Assembly: GCA_044866775.1 (NCBI GenBank)
Contig: JBIOUG010000162.1
Span: forward strand, 8,614 to 72,613
Reading direction: 5' to 3'
From: DASUNQ01 sp044866775
Lineage (GTDB): Bacteria; Acidobacteriota; Thermoanaerobaculia; Multivoradales; UBA5704
Length of the DNA: 64,000 bases
Shown here: positions 9,506-18,900 of the stretch, in pieces
How the letters are laid out: each line of letters starts with the position of its first letter
Position numbering within the stretch: the first letter of the stretch is position 1
Made by a program: the position numbers and the translations under genes
Notes under the pieces: model-generated
What the model saw: only the letters and a program-made list of their open reading frames with translations
The model's database searches: none
Told to the model about the DNA's origin: nothing

Positions 9506-12500
9506 ATGGATCAACCGCAGCAAGCCTTCAGGCTGTCCCCTCTCCAGCGGCATCTCTGGCTGCTGCAGGAGGACAGGCGCGTGCTCCACTGTCAGGCCCG
9601 CCTCTGCCTCGAGGGGCCGATCGAGCCCGCGCGCCTGCGCGGGGCCCTCGCGGCAGCCTCGCTCCGGCACGAGGCCTTGCGGACCACGTTCGATCGCCCC
9701 TCCGGCTTCCGGCTCCCGGTGCAGACGGTGGCGGCCGAGTCTCTGCCCGCTTGGCGCGAGGAGGATCTCAGCGGCCTCGATCCACGTTCACGATCGCGGT
9801 GCGCACGGCGCCTCGCCGAGGAGGAGACCTTCGCCGCGGAGGACCTCCAGCGGGGCCCGGCATTCCGTGCCTTGTTGGTGCGGCTGGAAGCCGACCGGCA
9901 TCATCTCGTCCTCACCCTGCCCTCGCTTTGCGCCGACGCCGGCACCCTGGCCAACCTGGCCTCCGAGATCGCGCTCGATCTCGCGGGAGGCGACGGCCGG
10001 GGCGAGAGTCCGGTGCAGTACGCCCAGTTCGCCGAGTGGCAGAACCAACTCGCGGACGAGCCCGACGCGCAAGCTGGCCTACGCTTCTGGCTGGAAGCGC
10101 TGGCGCGCTGCTCGCCCATCTCCTTTCCCTGGGCCGGGCCGCCGCGCGAGCCTGGGCCCGTGCACCCCGTCGAGCTCGCGCTCGACAAGGGGATCCTCGA
10201 GCGGCTCGCCGCCGTGGCGGACGACGCGTCCGTCGAGCTCGCGGACGTTGTTCTCGTCGCCTGGTACACGCTGCTCTGGCGCCTCTGCGGTGGTCGCGTC
10301 ACCGTCGGTGTGATCTGCGACGGTCGCGCCTACGAGGAGCTCAGAGGCATGCTCGGCCCCTGCGCCCGGCCCCTGCCGGTGTCGGTCGATCTCTACCCCG
10401 ATCTCCGGTTCCGCGAGGCTCTGGCGGAGATCGGGCGCTCCCTGGCGGAGGCCCGCAGCCAGCAGGACACCTTCGCTCTGCACCTCGCGCCCTCCGAGAG
10501 CGGGCCGAACCCGCTGGACCGGGAGATCGCCTTCGAATGGAGTGAGGAGTGGGAGCTGCCGAACGCCGGTCCGGTCCGGTTCACAGTCGAAGGCTGGACC
10601 GCGCAGTCGGCCCGCCCGGCCTTGAAGCTCTCCTGCCGCCGCGGCGCGGGGTCCCTTCGCCTGCTGCTCGAGCACGACCCCGAACGGCTCGACGCGCGGG
10701 AGGTCCCGCCGCTCGCCGCTCGCCTGCGAGCGCTGCTCGCCAGCGTGACCGGCGGCGCCGACCTGACGCTCGGCGAGCTCGACCTGCTCGGCCCCGAGGA
10801 GCGGCACCGAACGCTGGTCGAGTTCAATGACACCCGTTCCGGAGCCGGCCACGGGACACTCGCGCAACGCCTGTTCGAGCAACGGGTCGCCGCAGACCCC
10901 GGGCGCAGCGCCGTCGAATGCGGTGGGGAGCTGTTGTCGTATGGCGAGCTCAACGCCCGCGCCAACCGGCTCGCCCGCTTCCTCCAGCGCCGGGGCATCG
11001 AGCCCGACGCGGTGGTCGCGGTGCTCCTCGGACGCTCGCCGGATCTGCTGCCGTCGTTGCTCGGGATCCTCAAGGCGGGAGGGGCCTACCTGCCGGTGGA
11101 CACCTCCCTGCCATCGATCCGGCGTTCCTATCTCCTCGCTGACTCGGGCGCCCGGCTGGCGCTGGTTGCGGGGGGAGTTCCGCCCGAGGTTCCCGACAGC
11201 GTCGAGGTCGTCGATCTCACCGCCCGGCGCGCCGAAATCGACGCGGAGAGCGCGTCCGACCTCGCCACGGCGATCGACGATCAGTCGCTGGCGTACGTGA
11301 TCTACACCTCGGGCTCCACGGGCGCACCGAAAGGGGCGATGATCTCCCACCGCGGGCTCACCAACTACCTGACCTGGTGCGTCGCGCGGTACGCCCCGCC
11401 CAGAGACGGCTGGACTCCGATCCACTCGCCGATCGGCTTCGATTTGACCGTCACCGCCCTGTTCGCACCGCTGCTGGCCGGGGCCACGGTGTCGCTTCTG
11501 CCCGAGGACGGGGGACTCGAGGCCCTGTGCTCGGAGCTCGCACGGCCGCGCCCCCTTTCCCTGCTCAAGGTCACGCCGGCTCACCTGAGTGCGCTCAACC
11601 AACTGCTCCCAGTCGGGGAGGTCTCCTCGCGGCTGGCGACGCTCGTGGTCGGCGGCGAGGCCCTGCACGCCGAGACGATCCAACCGTGGCTGGTCGCCGG
11701 AGGAGCGCGTGTCGTCAACGAGTACGGGCCCACCGAGACGGTGGTGGGTTGCTGCGTCTATGAGCTGCCCCGGCAAGGAGCCCTCGCGGGCGCGGTCCCC
11801 ATCGGCCGTCCTATCGCCGAGACCCGTCTCTACGTGCTGGACGAGCGCCTGGAACCGGTGCCGACGAGCGTTTCCGGAGAGCTCTTCATCGCCGGGGACG
11901 GTCTTGCCCGTGGCTATCTCGCCCGCCCCCGCCTGACCGCGGAGCGGTTCCTGCCCGACCCTTGGGCCGAGCGCGCCGGCGAGCGGATGTACCGCACCGG
12001 GGACCTCGTCCGTCACCGCCCCGAAGGGGGGCTGGAGTTCCTGGGTCGGACCGACCGCCAGGTCAAGATCCGCGGCTACCGCATTGAGCCCGGCGAGGTC
12101 GAAGCGGTGCTGGCGGCCCACCCGGCGGTGCGTGAGGCCGCCGTGGTCGTGAAGGGAGAGCATGCGGAGTCGCGCCTCGCGGCTTTTTGGACAGCACGGG
12201 ACGGCGCCGCACCGCCTGACGGCGAGCTCCGCGCGTGGCTGGCGGAACGACTGCCGGAGCCTCTCCTACCCGTGGCGCTCGTCCGTCTGGTCGAGCTGCC
12301 GCTGACCGCCAACGGCAAGGTCGACCGCGGGCAGCTCGCCGCGCTGGCGGTTGACGGCCTGGTGCGCTCCCGCGTCTTCGTGGCGCCGCGTACGCCCGCC
12401 GAGGAGGAGCTGGCGGCCATCTGGGCCAGGGTGCTCGGCCGCGATCCAGTCGGCGTGCACGACAACTTCTTCGAGCTTGGGGGGCACTCGCTGCTCGCCA

Positions 12501-15500
12501 CGCGGTTGATGGCCCAGGTGAGCAAAGCCTTCTCGGTCACTCTGCCGCTGCAGGCGCTGTTCCGGGGCCCAACTGTGGAGCAACTGGCGGCGGAGGTAGC
12601 CCGTAGCCGGGCCGCAGACGTCGCGGGGCAGGCTCCGGCTGGCCCGCTGCCGGCGGTGAGACCGGACCCCGCAGGCCGTTTCGAGGCCTTCGCCCTCACC
12701 GACGTGCAGTACGCCTACTGGATCGGTCGCAGTGGCGCGCTCGAGCTGGGGGGTGTGGCGAGCCACGGTTCGATGGAGATCGAGGCCGAAGGGCTCGACC
12801 TCGAGCGACTGACCGGCGTCTTGAGGCGCCTGATCGAGCGCCACGACATGCTGCGCATGATCGTCAGGCCGGACGGCCTGCAGCAGGTCCTCGAGCGGGT
12901 ACCGCCGTTCGCGATCGAGACGCTCGACTTGCGCGGCGTTCCAGTGCAGCAGGTGGAGGCGCGGCTGGCGGAGCTCTGGGAGACAAAGTCCCACCAGGTG
13001 CTACCCGCGGATCGCTGGCCGCTGTTCGACATCAGCGCGGCATTGCTCGACGGCGGGCGAACCAGGCTCGTGGTGAGCCGCGACGCGCTGCTCTTCGATG
13101 CCTGGAGCTCCCTGGTATTGAGCACCGAGCTGCTGCAGCTTTACCGCGAACCGGAAGCCGAGCTGGAACCGCTCGAGATCACCTTCCGCGACTACGTCCT
13201 CGCCGAGGAGCGGGTGCGGGAGACTGACCTCTACCGGCGCGATGGGCAGTACTGGCTCGAGCGGCTGAACACCCTGCCACCTGCTCCGGAGCTCCCGCTG
13301 GCCCGGGACCCGGCAGTCATTGCCGTGCCGCGCTTCGCACGGCGCAGCTCCCGCCTGGACGGCGCGGCCTGGAGCCGTTTGCGCGGCCTGGCAGCAAGCG
13401 CGGGCCTGACGCCGTCCGGGATCTTTCTCGCCGCCTTCGCCGATATCCTCGCGCAGTGGAGTAAAACGCGGCACTTCACCATCAACCTGACCCTGTTCAA
13501 CCGGCTGCCGCTCCACCCACAGGTGGACGCGCTGGTAGGCGACTTCACCTCACTGGTGTTGCTGGAGGTGGACTGCCGGCCGGACGATACGTTCGCGCTG
13601 CGGGCGCGCCGGCTCCAGGAGCAGCTGTGGGCGGATCTCGAGCATCGCACGGTGACCGGCATCCGGGTTTTGCGCGAGCTCGCCCGCCGGCACGCCATGG
13701 GGCCGGGCGCCCGGATGCCCGTCGTGCTCACCAGCACCCTGGCTCGCCCCGGCGAGGGGCCGCGCGAGCCTGTCGTCCCCGCGGTCGCGGAGGGCCCGGT
13801 CGGTCGTGTTCTCCGCGCCATCACCCAGACACCCCAGGTGTGGCTCGACCATCAGGTCTACAACGACGGCGACGGCGTCGGCTTCAACTGGGACTTCGTG
13901 GAGAGGCTCTTTCCGGAGGGGTTGGTCGACGACATGTTCGCCGGCTACCTGCAGCTGCTCGAGCATCTGGCCGGGGGCGAGGAGGCGTGGACCGGTCCGG
14001 CCCGCTGCTGGGTCCCGGAGGAGCAGTTGGCGCGGCGGGCAGAGGTCAATGCGACCGCCGCTGCGCTGCCCGAGATGGTGCTGCACGAGCTGTTCCTCGA
14101 GCAGGTGCGGCGTGGCGAGGACAAGATCGCGGTGATGGCGCCGGCGCAGACGCTCACCTACGGCGAGCTCGCGCGGCGCTCCGCGGCCCTGGCACAGCGG
14201 ATCCGTGCCGCCGGGGCGGCCGGTCCCCTGGTGGCCGTCGTGATGGAGAAGGGGTGGGAGCAGGTGGTGGCGGTGCTCGGCATCGTCCGATCGGGGGCGG
14301 CCTATCTGCCGGTCGACCCGGCGCTGCCACGCAATCGGTTGTGGCACCTGCTGGAGGCGGGCGGGGTGACGATGGCGGCCACCCAGCCATGGCTGGATGA
14401 AGGGCTGGAGTGGCCGCCCCAGGTGCGGCGTCTGGTGGTCTCCAGCCAGGAGGACGAAGACGAGGTGAGCGCGCCGGAGGACGCCCCGGCGGTTCGCCCG
14501 GAGGACCTGGCCTATGTCATCTACACCTCCGGCTCGACCGGCTTACCGAAGGGGGTGATGATCGACCACCGCGGGGCCGTCAACACCATCCTCGACGTCA
14601 ACGAGCGTTTCGGGATCGGCGAGGCCGATCGGATCTTGGCCTTGTCCTCCCTGAGTTTCGATCTCTCGGTGTACGACGTGTTCGGTGCGCTGGCAGCCGG
14701 CGGGGCCATCGTGCTGCCCCGGGCACAGGAGGTGCCGGACCCGGCGCACTGGGCGGAGATGGCCTCACGCGGCGGCGCCACGGTCTGGAACTCGGTGCCG
14801 GCGCTGATGGAGCTCCTTGTGGAGCACCTGGAGGAGTCCCCGCAGTCGGCCCCCGAGTCGCTGCGGCTCGCGCTCCTCTCCGGAGACTGGATCCCCGTCC
14901 GGCTGCCGGACCGCATCCGCTCGCAGTGGAGGGGAATCCAGGTCATCGGTCTGGGCGGAGCCACGGAAGCCTCCATCTGGTCGATCCTCTACCCGATCGG
15001 AGAGGTCGGGGTGGATTGGGCGAGCATCCCCTACGGCCGGCCGATGCGCAACCAGCGCTTCCACGTGCTGGACGATGCGCTAGAACCCAGGCCGGTCTGG
15101 GTTCCGGGCGAGCTCTACATCGGCGGCCTCGGCCTCGCCCGCGGCTACTGGCGGGACGGGGAAAAGACGCAGCAGCGATTCGTCATCCATCCCCGGACCG
15201 GAGAGCGCCTGTACCGCACGGGTGACCTGGGGCGCTACCTCCCGAGTGGCGACATCGAGTTCCTCGGCCGGGAGGACTTCCAGGTGAAGGTGCAGGGCCA
15301 CCGCATCGAGCTGGGGGAGATCGAGGCGGTGCTGGGGCAGCACCCCGCGGTGCGGTCCTCCGTCGTGGCAGCCCTCGGCGAGGGCACGCAGCGGCGCCTG
15401 GTCGCCTACGTCGTTCCCCGGCCCGGTCAGGCTGTCGACGCGGAAGAGATCCGGGGCTTCGTGCGGGAGCGGCTGCCGGAGCACATGGTGCCCCCGTCGT

Positions 15501-15937
15501 TCGTCGCCCTCGAGGCCCTGCCGCTGACGGCTAACGGCAAGGTGGATCGCAGCGCCCTGCCGCAGCTCGCCAGCGCGCTCGCCCGCGCGGCCTTTCGGGA
15601 GCCGAGGAACGAGCTGGAAAGGGCGATGACCCGCCTCTGGCAGGAGCTGCTCGGCGTCGAGAGGGTCGGCATCGACGAGAACTTCTTCGACCTCGGGGGA
15701 AACTCCGTGCTCCTCGTCCGCCTCTTCCGCGGGCTCCGCCGTCTGGTGGGAGACGAGCTGGCCCTCGGCGACGTCATTCGCCATCCAACGATCGCCTCGC
15801 TCAGCGCCAATCTCGAGTCGGGGTCCGCCACCGCCGAACCCGCCGAAGCGCAGGGTCCGTCGCCGCAGCTCGAGGCACGGCGGGAAGGCAGGAGCCGGAT
15901 GCAGGAGCGGCTCGAGAGAGGTCGCCGTGCACAGTGA
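9506..15937 (+). CDS. NRPS3: interface(C-like)-A(Asn/Asp)-T-Cy-A(Cys)-T
   Basis: 2143 aa; ATG preceded by GAGGAG, 24 bp after NRPS2. The first 430 residues are a condensation-like domain closely matching that of NRPS1, again without HHxxxDG (PSLCADAGT near 137). A domain 1 (about 440-947) reads D-L-T-K-V-G-E-V-G, as in NRPS1: Asn/Asp. T1 Ser995 in GGHS. The Cy domain (about 1062-1490) has the heterocyclization signature DxxxxDxxS (D1193, D1198, S1201) in place of HHxxxDG, plus the ITQTPQVWLDHQ motif. A domain 2 (about 1526-2022) reads D-L-Y-N-L-S-L-I-W, an exact match to the Cys code. T2 has GGNS, Ser2067. Expected role: add a second Asx, probably beta-hydroxylated through the interface domain, then condense and cyclise Cys to a thiazoline. 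The chain then passes to the KS of the next protein. Confidence 0.92.
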   Translation: MDQPQQAFRLSPLQRHLWLLQEDRRVLHCQARLCLEGPIEPARLRGALAAASLRHEALRTTFDRPSGFRLPVQTVAAESLPAWREEDLSGLDPRSRSRCARRLAEEETFAAEDLQRGPAFRALLVRLEADRHHLVLTLPSLCADAGTLANLASEIALDLAGGDGRGESPVQYAQFAEWQNQLADEPDAQAGLRFWLEALARCSPISFPWAGPPREPGPVHPVELALDKGILERLAAVADDASVELADVVLVAWYTLLWRLCGGRVTVGVICDGRAYEELRGMLGPCARPLPVSVDLYPDLRFREALAEIGRSLAEARSQQDTFALHLAPSESGPNPLDREIAFEWSEEWELPNAGPVRFTVEGWTAQSARPALKLSCRRGAGSLRLLLEHDPERLDAREVPPLAARLRALLASVTGGADLTLGELDLLGPEERHRTLVEFNDTRSGAGHGTLAQRLFEQRVAADPGRSAVECGGELLSYGELNARANRLARFLQRRGIEPDAVVAVLLGRSPDLLPSLLGILKAGGAYLPVDTSLPSIRRSYLLADSGARLALVAGGVPPEVPDSVEVVDLTARRAEIDAESASDLATAIDDQSLAYVIYTSGSTGAPKGAMISHRGLTNYLTWCVARYAPPRDGWTPIHSPIGFDLTVTALFAPLLAGATVSLLPEDGGLEALCSELARPRPLSLLKVTPAHLSALNQLLPVGEVSSRLATLVVGGEALHAETIQPWLVAGGARVVNEYGPTETVVGCCVYELPRQGALAGAVPIGRPIAETRLYVLDERLEPVPTSVSGELFIAGDGLARGYLARPRLTAERFLPDPWAERAGERMYRTGDLVRHRPEGGLEFLGRTDRQVKIRGYRIEPGEVEAVLAAHPAVREAAVVVKGEHAESRLAAFWTARDGAAPPDGELRAWLAERLPEPLLPVALVRLVELPLTANGKVDRGQLAALAVDGLVRSRVFVAPRTPAEEELAAIWARVLGRDPVGVHDNFFELGGHSLLATRLMAQVSKAFSVTLPLQALFRGPTVEQLAAEVARSRAADVAGQAPAGPLPAVRPDPAGRFEAFALTDVQYAYWIGRSGALELGGVASHGSMEIEAEGLDLERLTGVLRRLIERHDMLRMIVRPDGLQQVLERVPPFAIETLDLRGVPVQQVEARLAELWETKSHQVLPADRWPLFDISAALLDGGRTRLVVSRDALLFDAWSSLVLSTELLQLYREPEAELEPLEITFRDYVLAEERVRETDLYRRDGQYWLERLNTLPPAPELPLARDPAVIAVPRFARRSSRLDGAAWSRLRGLAASAGLTPSGIFLAAFADILAQWSKTRHFTINLTLFNRLPLHPQVDALVGDFTSLVLLEVDCRPDDTFALRARRLQEQLWADLEHRTVTGIRVLRELARRHAMGPGARMPVVLTSTLARPGEGPREPVVPAVAEGPVGRVLRAITQTPQVWLDHQVYNDGDGVGFNWDFVERLFPEGLVDDMFAGYLQLLEHLAGGEEAWTGPARCWVPEEQLARRAEVNATAAALPEMVLHELFLEQVRRGEDKIAVMAPAQTLTYGELARRSAALAQRIRAAGAAGPLVAVVMEKGWEQVVAVLGIVRSGAAYLPVDPALPRNRLWHLLEAGGVTMAATQPWLDEGLEWPPQVRRLVVSSQEDEDEVSAPEDAPAVRPEDLAYVIYTSGSTGLPKGVMIDHRGAVNTILDVNERFGIGEADRILALSSLSFDLSVYDVFGALAAGGAIVLPRAQEVPDPAHWAEMASRGGATVWNSVPALMELLVEHLEESPQSAPESLRLALLSGDWIPVRLPDRIRSQWRGIQVIGLGGATEASIWSILYPIGEVGVDWASIPYGRPMRNQRFHVLDDALEPRPVWVPGELYIGGLGLARGYWRDGEKTQQRFVIHPRTGERLYRTGDLGRYLPSGDIEFLGREDFQVKVQGHRIELGEIEAVLGQHPAVRSSVVAALGEGTQRRLVAYVVPRPGQAVDAEEIRGFVRERLPEHMVPPSFVALEALPLTANGKVDRSALPQLASALARAAFREPRNELERAMTRLWQELLGVERVGIDENFFDLGGNSVLLVRLFRGLRRLVGDELALGDVIRHPTIASLSANLESGSATAEPAEAQGPSPQLEARREGRSRMQERLERGRRAQ

Positions 15938-15972
15938 GACGGTCGGCCCTCGGCGAGTGAGGAGTCTCGATC

Positions 15973-18900
15973 ATGAGTGACCGGACCGGGCTCGAGATCG
16001 CCGTCATCGGGCTCGCCGGGCGCTTCCCCGGAGCCGCCGGCGTCGAGGCGTTCTGGAAGAATCTCTGCGGCGGCGTCGAGTCGATCTCCTTCTTCTCCCC
16101 TGAGGAGCTGATCGCCGCGGGACTCGATCGCGCTACCGTCGAGCACCCCAACTTCGTCCGCGCGCGGGGCGCGCTCGACGGAGCCGAGCTGTTCGACGCC
16201 GGGCTCTTCGAGCTCAGCCCGCGGGAGGCCGAGATCCTCGATCCGCAGCACCGCCTGTTCCTCGAGTGCGCCTGGGAGGCTCTCGAAAACGCGGGCTACG
16301 ACCCGCTCCAGTTCGACGATCTGATCGGGATCTACGCTGGGGCGGGCCCGAATACCTACCTGATACAGCTCTTGTCGAGACCGGATCTCCTGGCCACGAT
16401 GGGCAACTTCCAGCTCACCTTAGCGAGTGAGAAGGACTACCTCGCGACGCGCACGTCCTTCAAGTTGGGACTGAGCGGGCCGAGCATCGTTGTTCAGACG
16501 GCCTGTTCCACCTCGCTGGTCGCCATCCACGTGGGCTGCCAGAGCCTGCTCGCGGGAGAGTGCCGGATGGCTCTGGCGGGCGGCGTCCGGGTCGTGGCGA
16601 TGGAGCGATCCGGCTACTTCTTCCGCGAGGGCGGCATCGACTCCCCGGACGGGCACTGCCGCGCGTTCGATGCCCGCGCACGGGGCACCGTCAGCGGTAG
16701 CGGCGCCGGCGTCCTCGTGCTCAAGCGGCTCGAGGACGCCCTCGCGGACGGCGACCGGATCTGCGCCGTCGTCAAGGGATCGGCGGTCAACAATGACGGC
16801 TCCTCCAAGGTCGGCTACACCGCGCCGAGCGTCGACGGCCAGGTAGCTGTGATCCGGATGGCCCAGTCCATCGCAGAGGTCGCGCCCGAGACGGTGGGCT
16901 ACGTCGAGACGCACGGCACCGGCACCGAGCTGGGCGACCCGGTGGAGATCGCCGCGCTGACCAAGTCCTTTGGTCTCTCCGTGCACGGTACCTGCGCGAT
17001 CGGTTCGGTGAAGACGAACATCGGCCATCTCGACGCGGCCGCCGGCGTGGCCGGTTTCATCAAGGCGGCGCTGGCGGTCGAGCGCGGGCTCATCCCGCCA
17101 AGCCTGCACTTCGAGCGGTCCAATCCGGAGCTCGGCATCGAGGCGACGCCCTTCTACGTCAACACCTCGCTGCGGAAGTGGGAGAGCGAAGGACCGCGCC
17201 GCGCCGGCGTCAGCTCGTTCGGGATCGGCGGCACCAATGCCCACGTCGTGGTCGAGCAGCCGCCGGAGCAGGCGCCGACCGGTCCCGGCAGACCGTGGCA
17301 GCTCCTGGTCCTCTCGGCGCGGACCGCCTCCGCCCTCGAGCGCCGGACCCGTGATCTCGCCGCGCACCTGCGGGCACATCCGGGCGAGAGCCTGGCCGAC
17401 GTCGCGTTCACCTGTCATCTCGGCCGGCGGCGGCTCGGACACCGCCGGATCGTCGTCTGCCGGGATGCTGCGGAAGCGGCTGCGGCCCTCGGCTCCGGCG
17501 ACCCCCGGGTCCTCAGCCGCGTCCAGGAGGCTGTCGACCGCCCCGTCGCCTTCCTCTTCCCCGGCCAGGGCGCGCAGTACGTGGAGATGGCGCGCGGGCT
17601 TTACCAAGGTGAGCCCGTCTTCGCCGGATGTCTCGACCGCTGCGCCGAGATTCTGGAGCTACACCTCGGCCTCGACCTGCGGCGCGTGCTCTATCCGTCG
17701 CCGGCCGAGCGGGCGGAGGCAAGCCGTGCCCTGGAGCGGACGGCCCTCACCCAGCCGGCGATCTTCGCCGTCGAGTACTCCCTGGCTCGCCTGTGGATGA
17801 GCTGGGGGGTACGTCCCTGGGCCATGCTGGGGCACAGCATCGGCGAGTTCGTGGCAGCGTGCTTGGCCGAGACCCTGACGCTGGAGGACACGCTGGCCCT
17901 GGTGGCGACACGCGGCCGGCTGATGCAGGAGCTGCCGGAGGGGGCGATGCTCGCCGTGCCCCTGGACGAGCGAGAGATCGCTCCCCTGCTCGCCGACGGC
18001 CTGTCGCTGGCGGCGATCAACGGTCCCGGTCGCTGCGTGGTCGCGGGGCCCGGGGACGGCGTCGAACGACTGCAGCGGGTGCTCGCCGACCGCGGCGTGG
18101 AGAGCCGCCGGCTACACACCTCCCACGCGTTTCATTCGGCCATGATGGAGCCGGCCGTCGAGCCGTTCCGGGAGCGGGTACGCACCGTCTCCCTGTCGCC
18201 GCCCCGGATCCCGTACCTCTCCACGCTCACCGGGTCCTGGACCTCGGCGGAGCAGGCGACGGACCCGGAGTCCTGGGCGCGACACCTGCGCGAGCCGGTG
18301 CGCTTCGGCGAGGCGCTCGCGACACTGCTCGAGAGCCCGGATGTCGTGCTCCTCGAGGTTGGGCCGGGCCGCGCCCTGGCCACGCTGGTGAGGAGCCACC
18401 CGGCGTGGGAGCACTCGCGCGACCTCGTCGGTTCGCTCTCTCACCCCGACGAGCGGGCCGACGACGCCGAGTTCATCCTTACGGCGCTCGGACGCCTCTG
18501 GCTGGCGGGCGCTCCGGTCGACGCAGCCGCCTTCTATGGCGGGCAGCGGCGCAGGCGGCTCGCCCTGCCGACGTATCCGTTCGAGCGCGAACGCTATTGG
18601 GTCGACCCCGCGGCGAAGAGCGACAGCCGCCTCGCGCCGACCCTGGCGGCGAGCCTCGGCGCGGCGGCGGCCGACGAGCCGCCTCCGCCCATGCGCGCGC
18701 GGGCGCACGCACGCCCCGACTTGGAGACGGCCTACGTGGCGCCCCGGACACCGCTCGAGGAGACCCTGGCCGGCATCTGGCAGGCTCTGCTGGGCATCCG
18801 CTCCATCGGGGCGCACGACAACTTCTTCGAGCTGGGCGGCCATTCGCTGCTGATGACCCAGGTCGTCGCGCACGTCGAGCGGAGCCTGGGCGTCGGCGTC

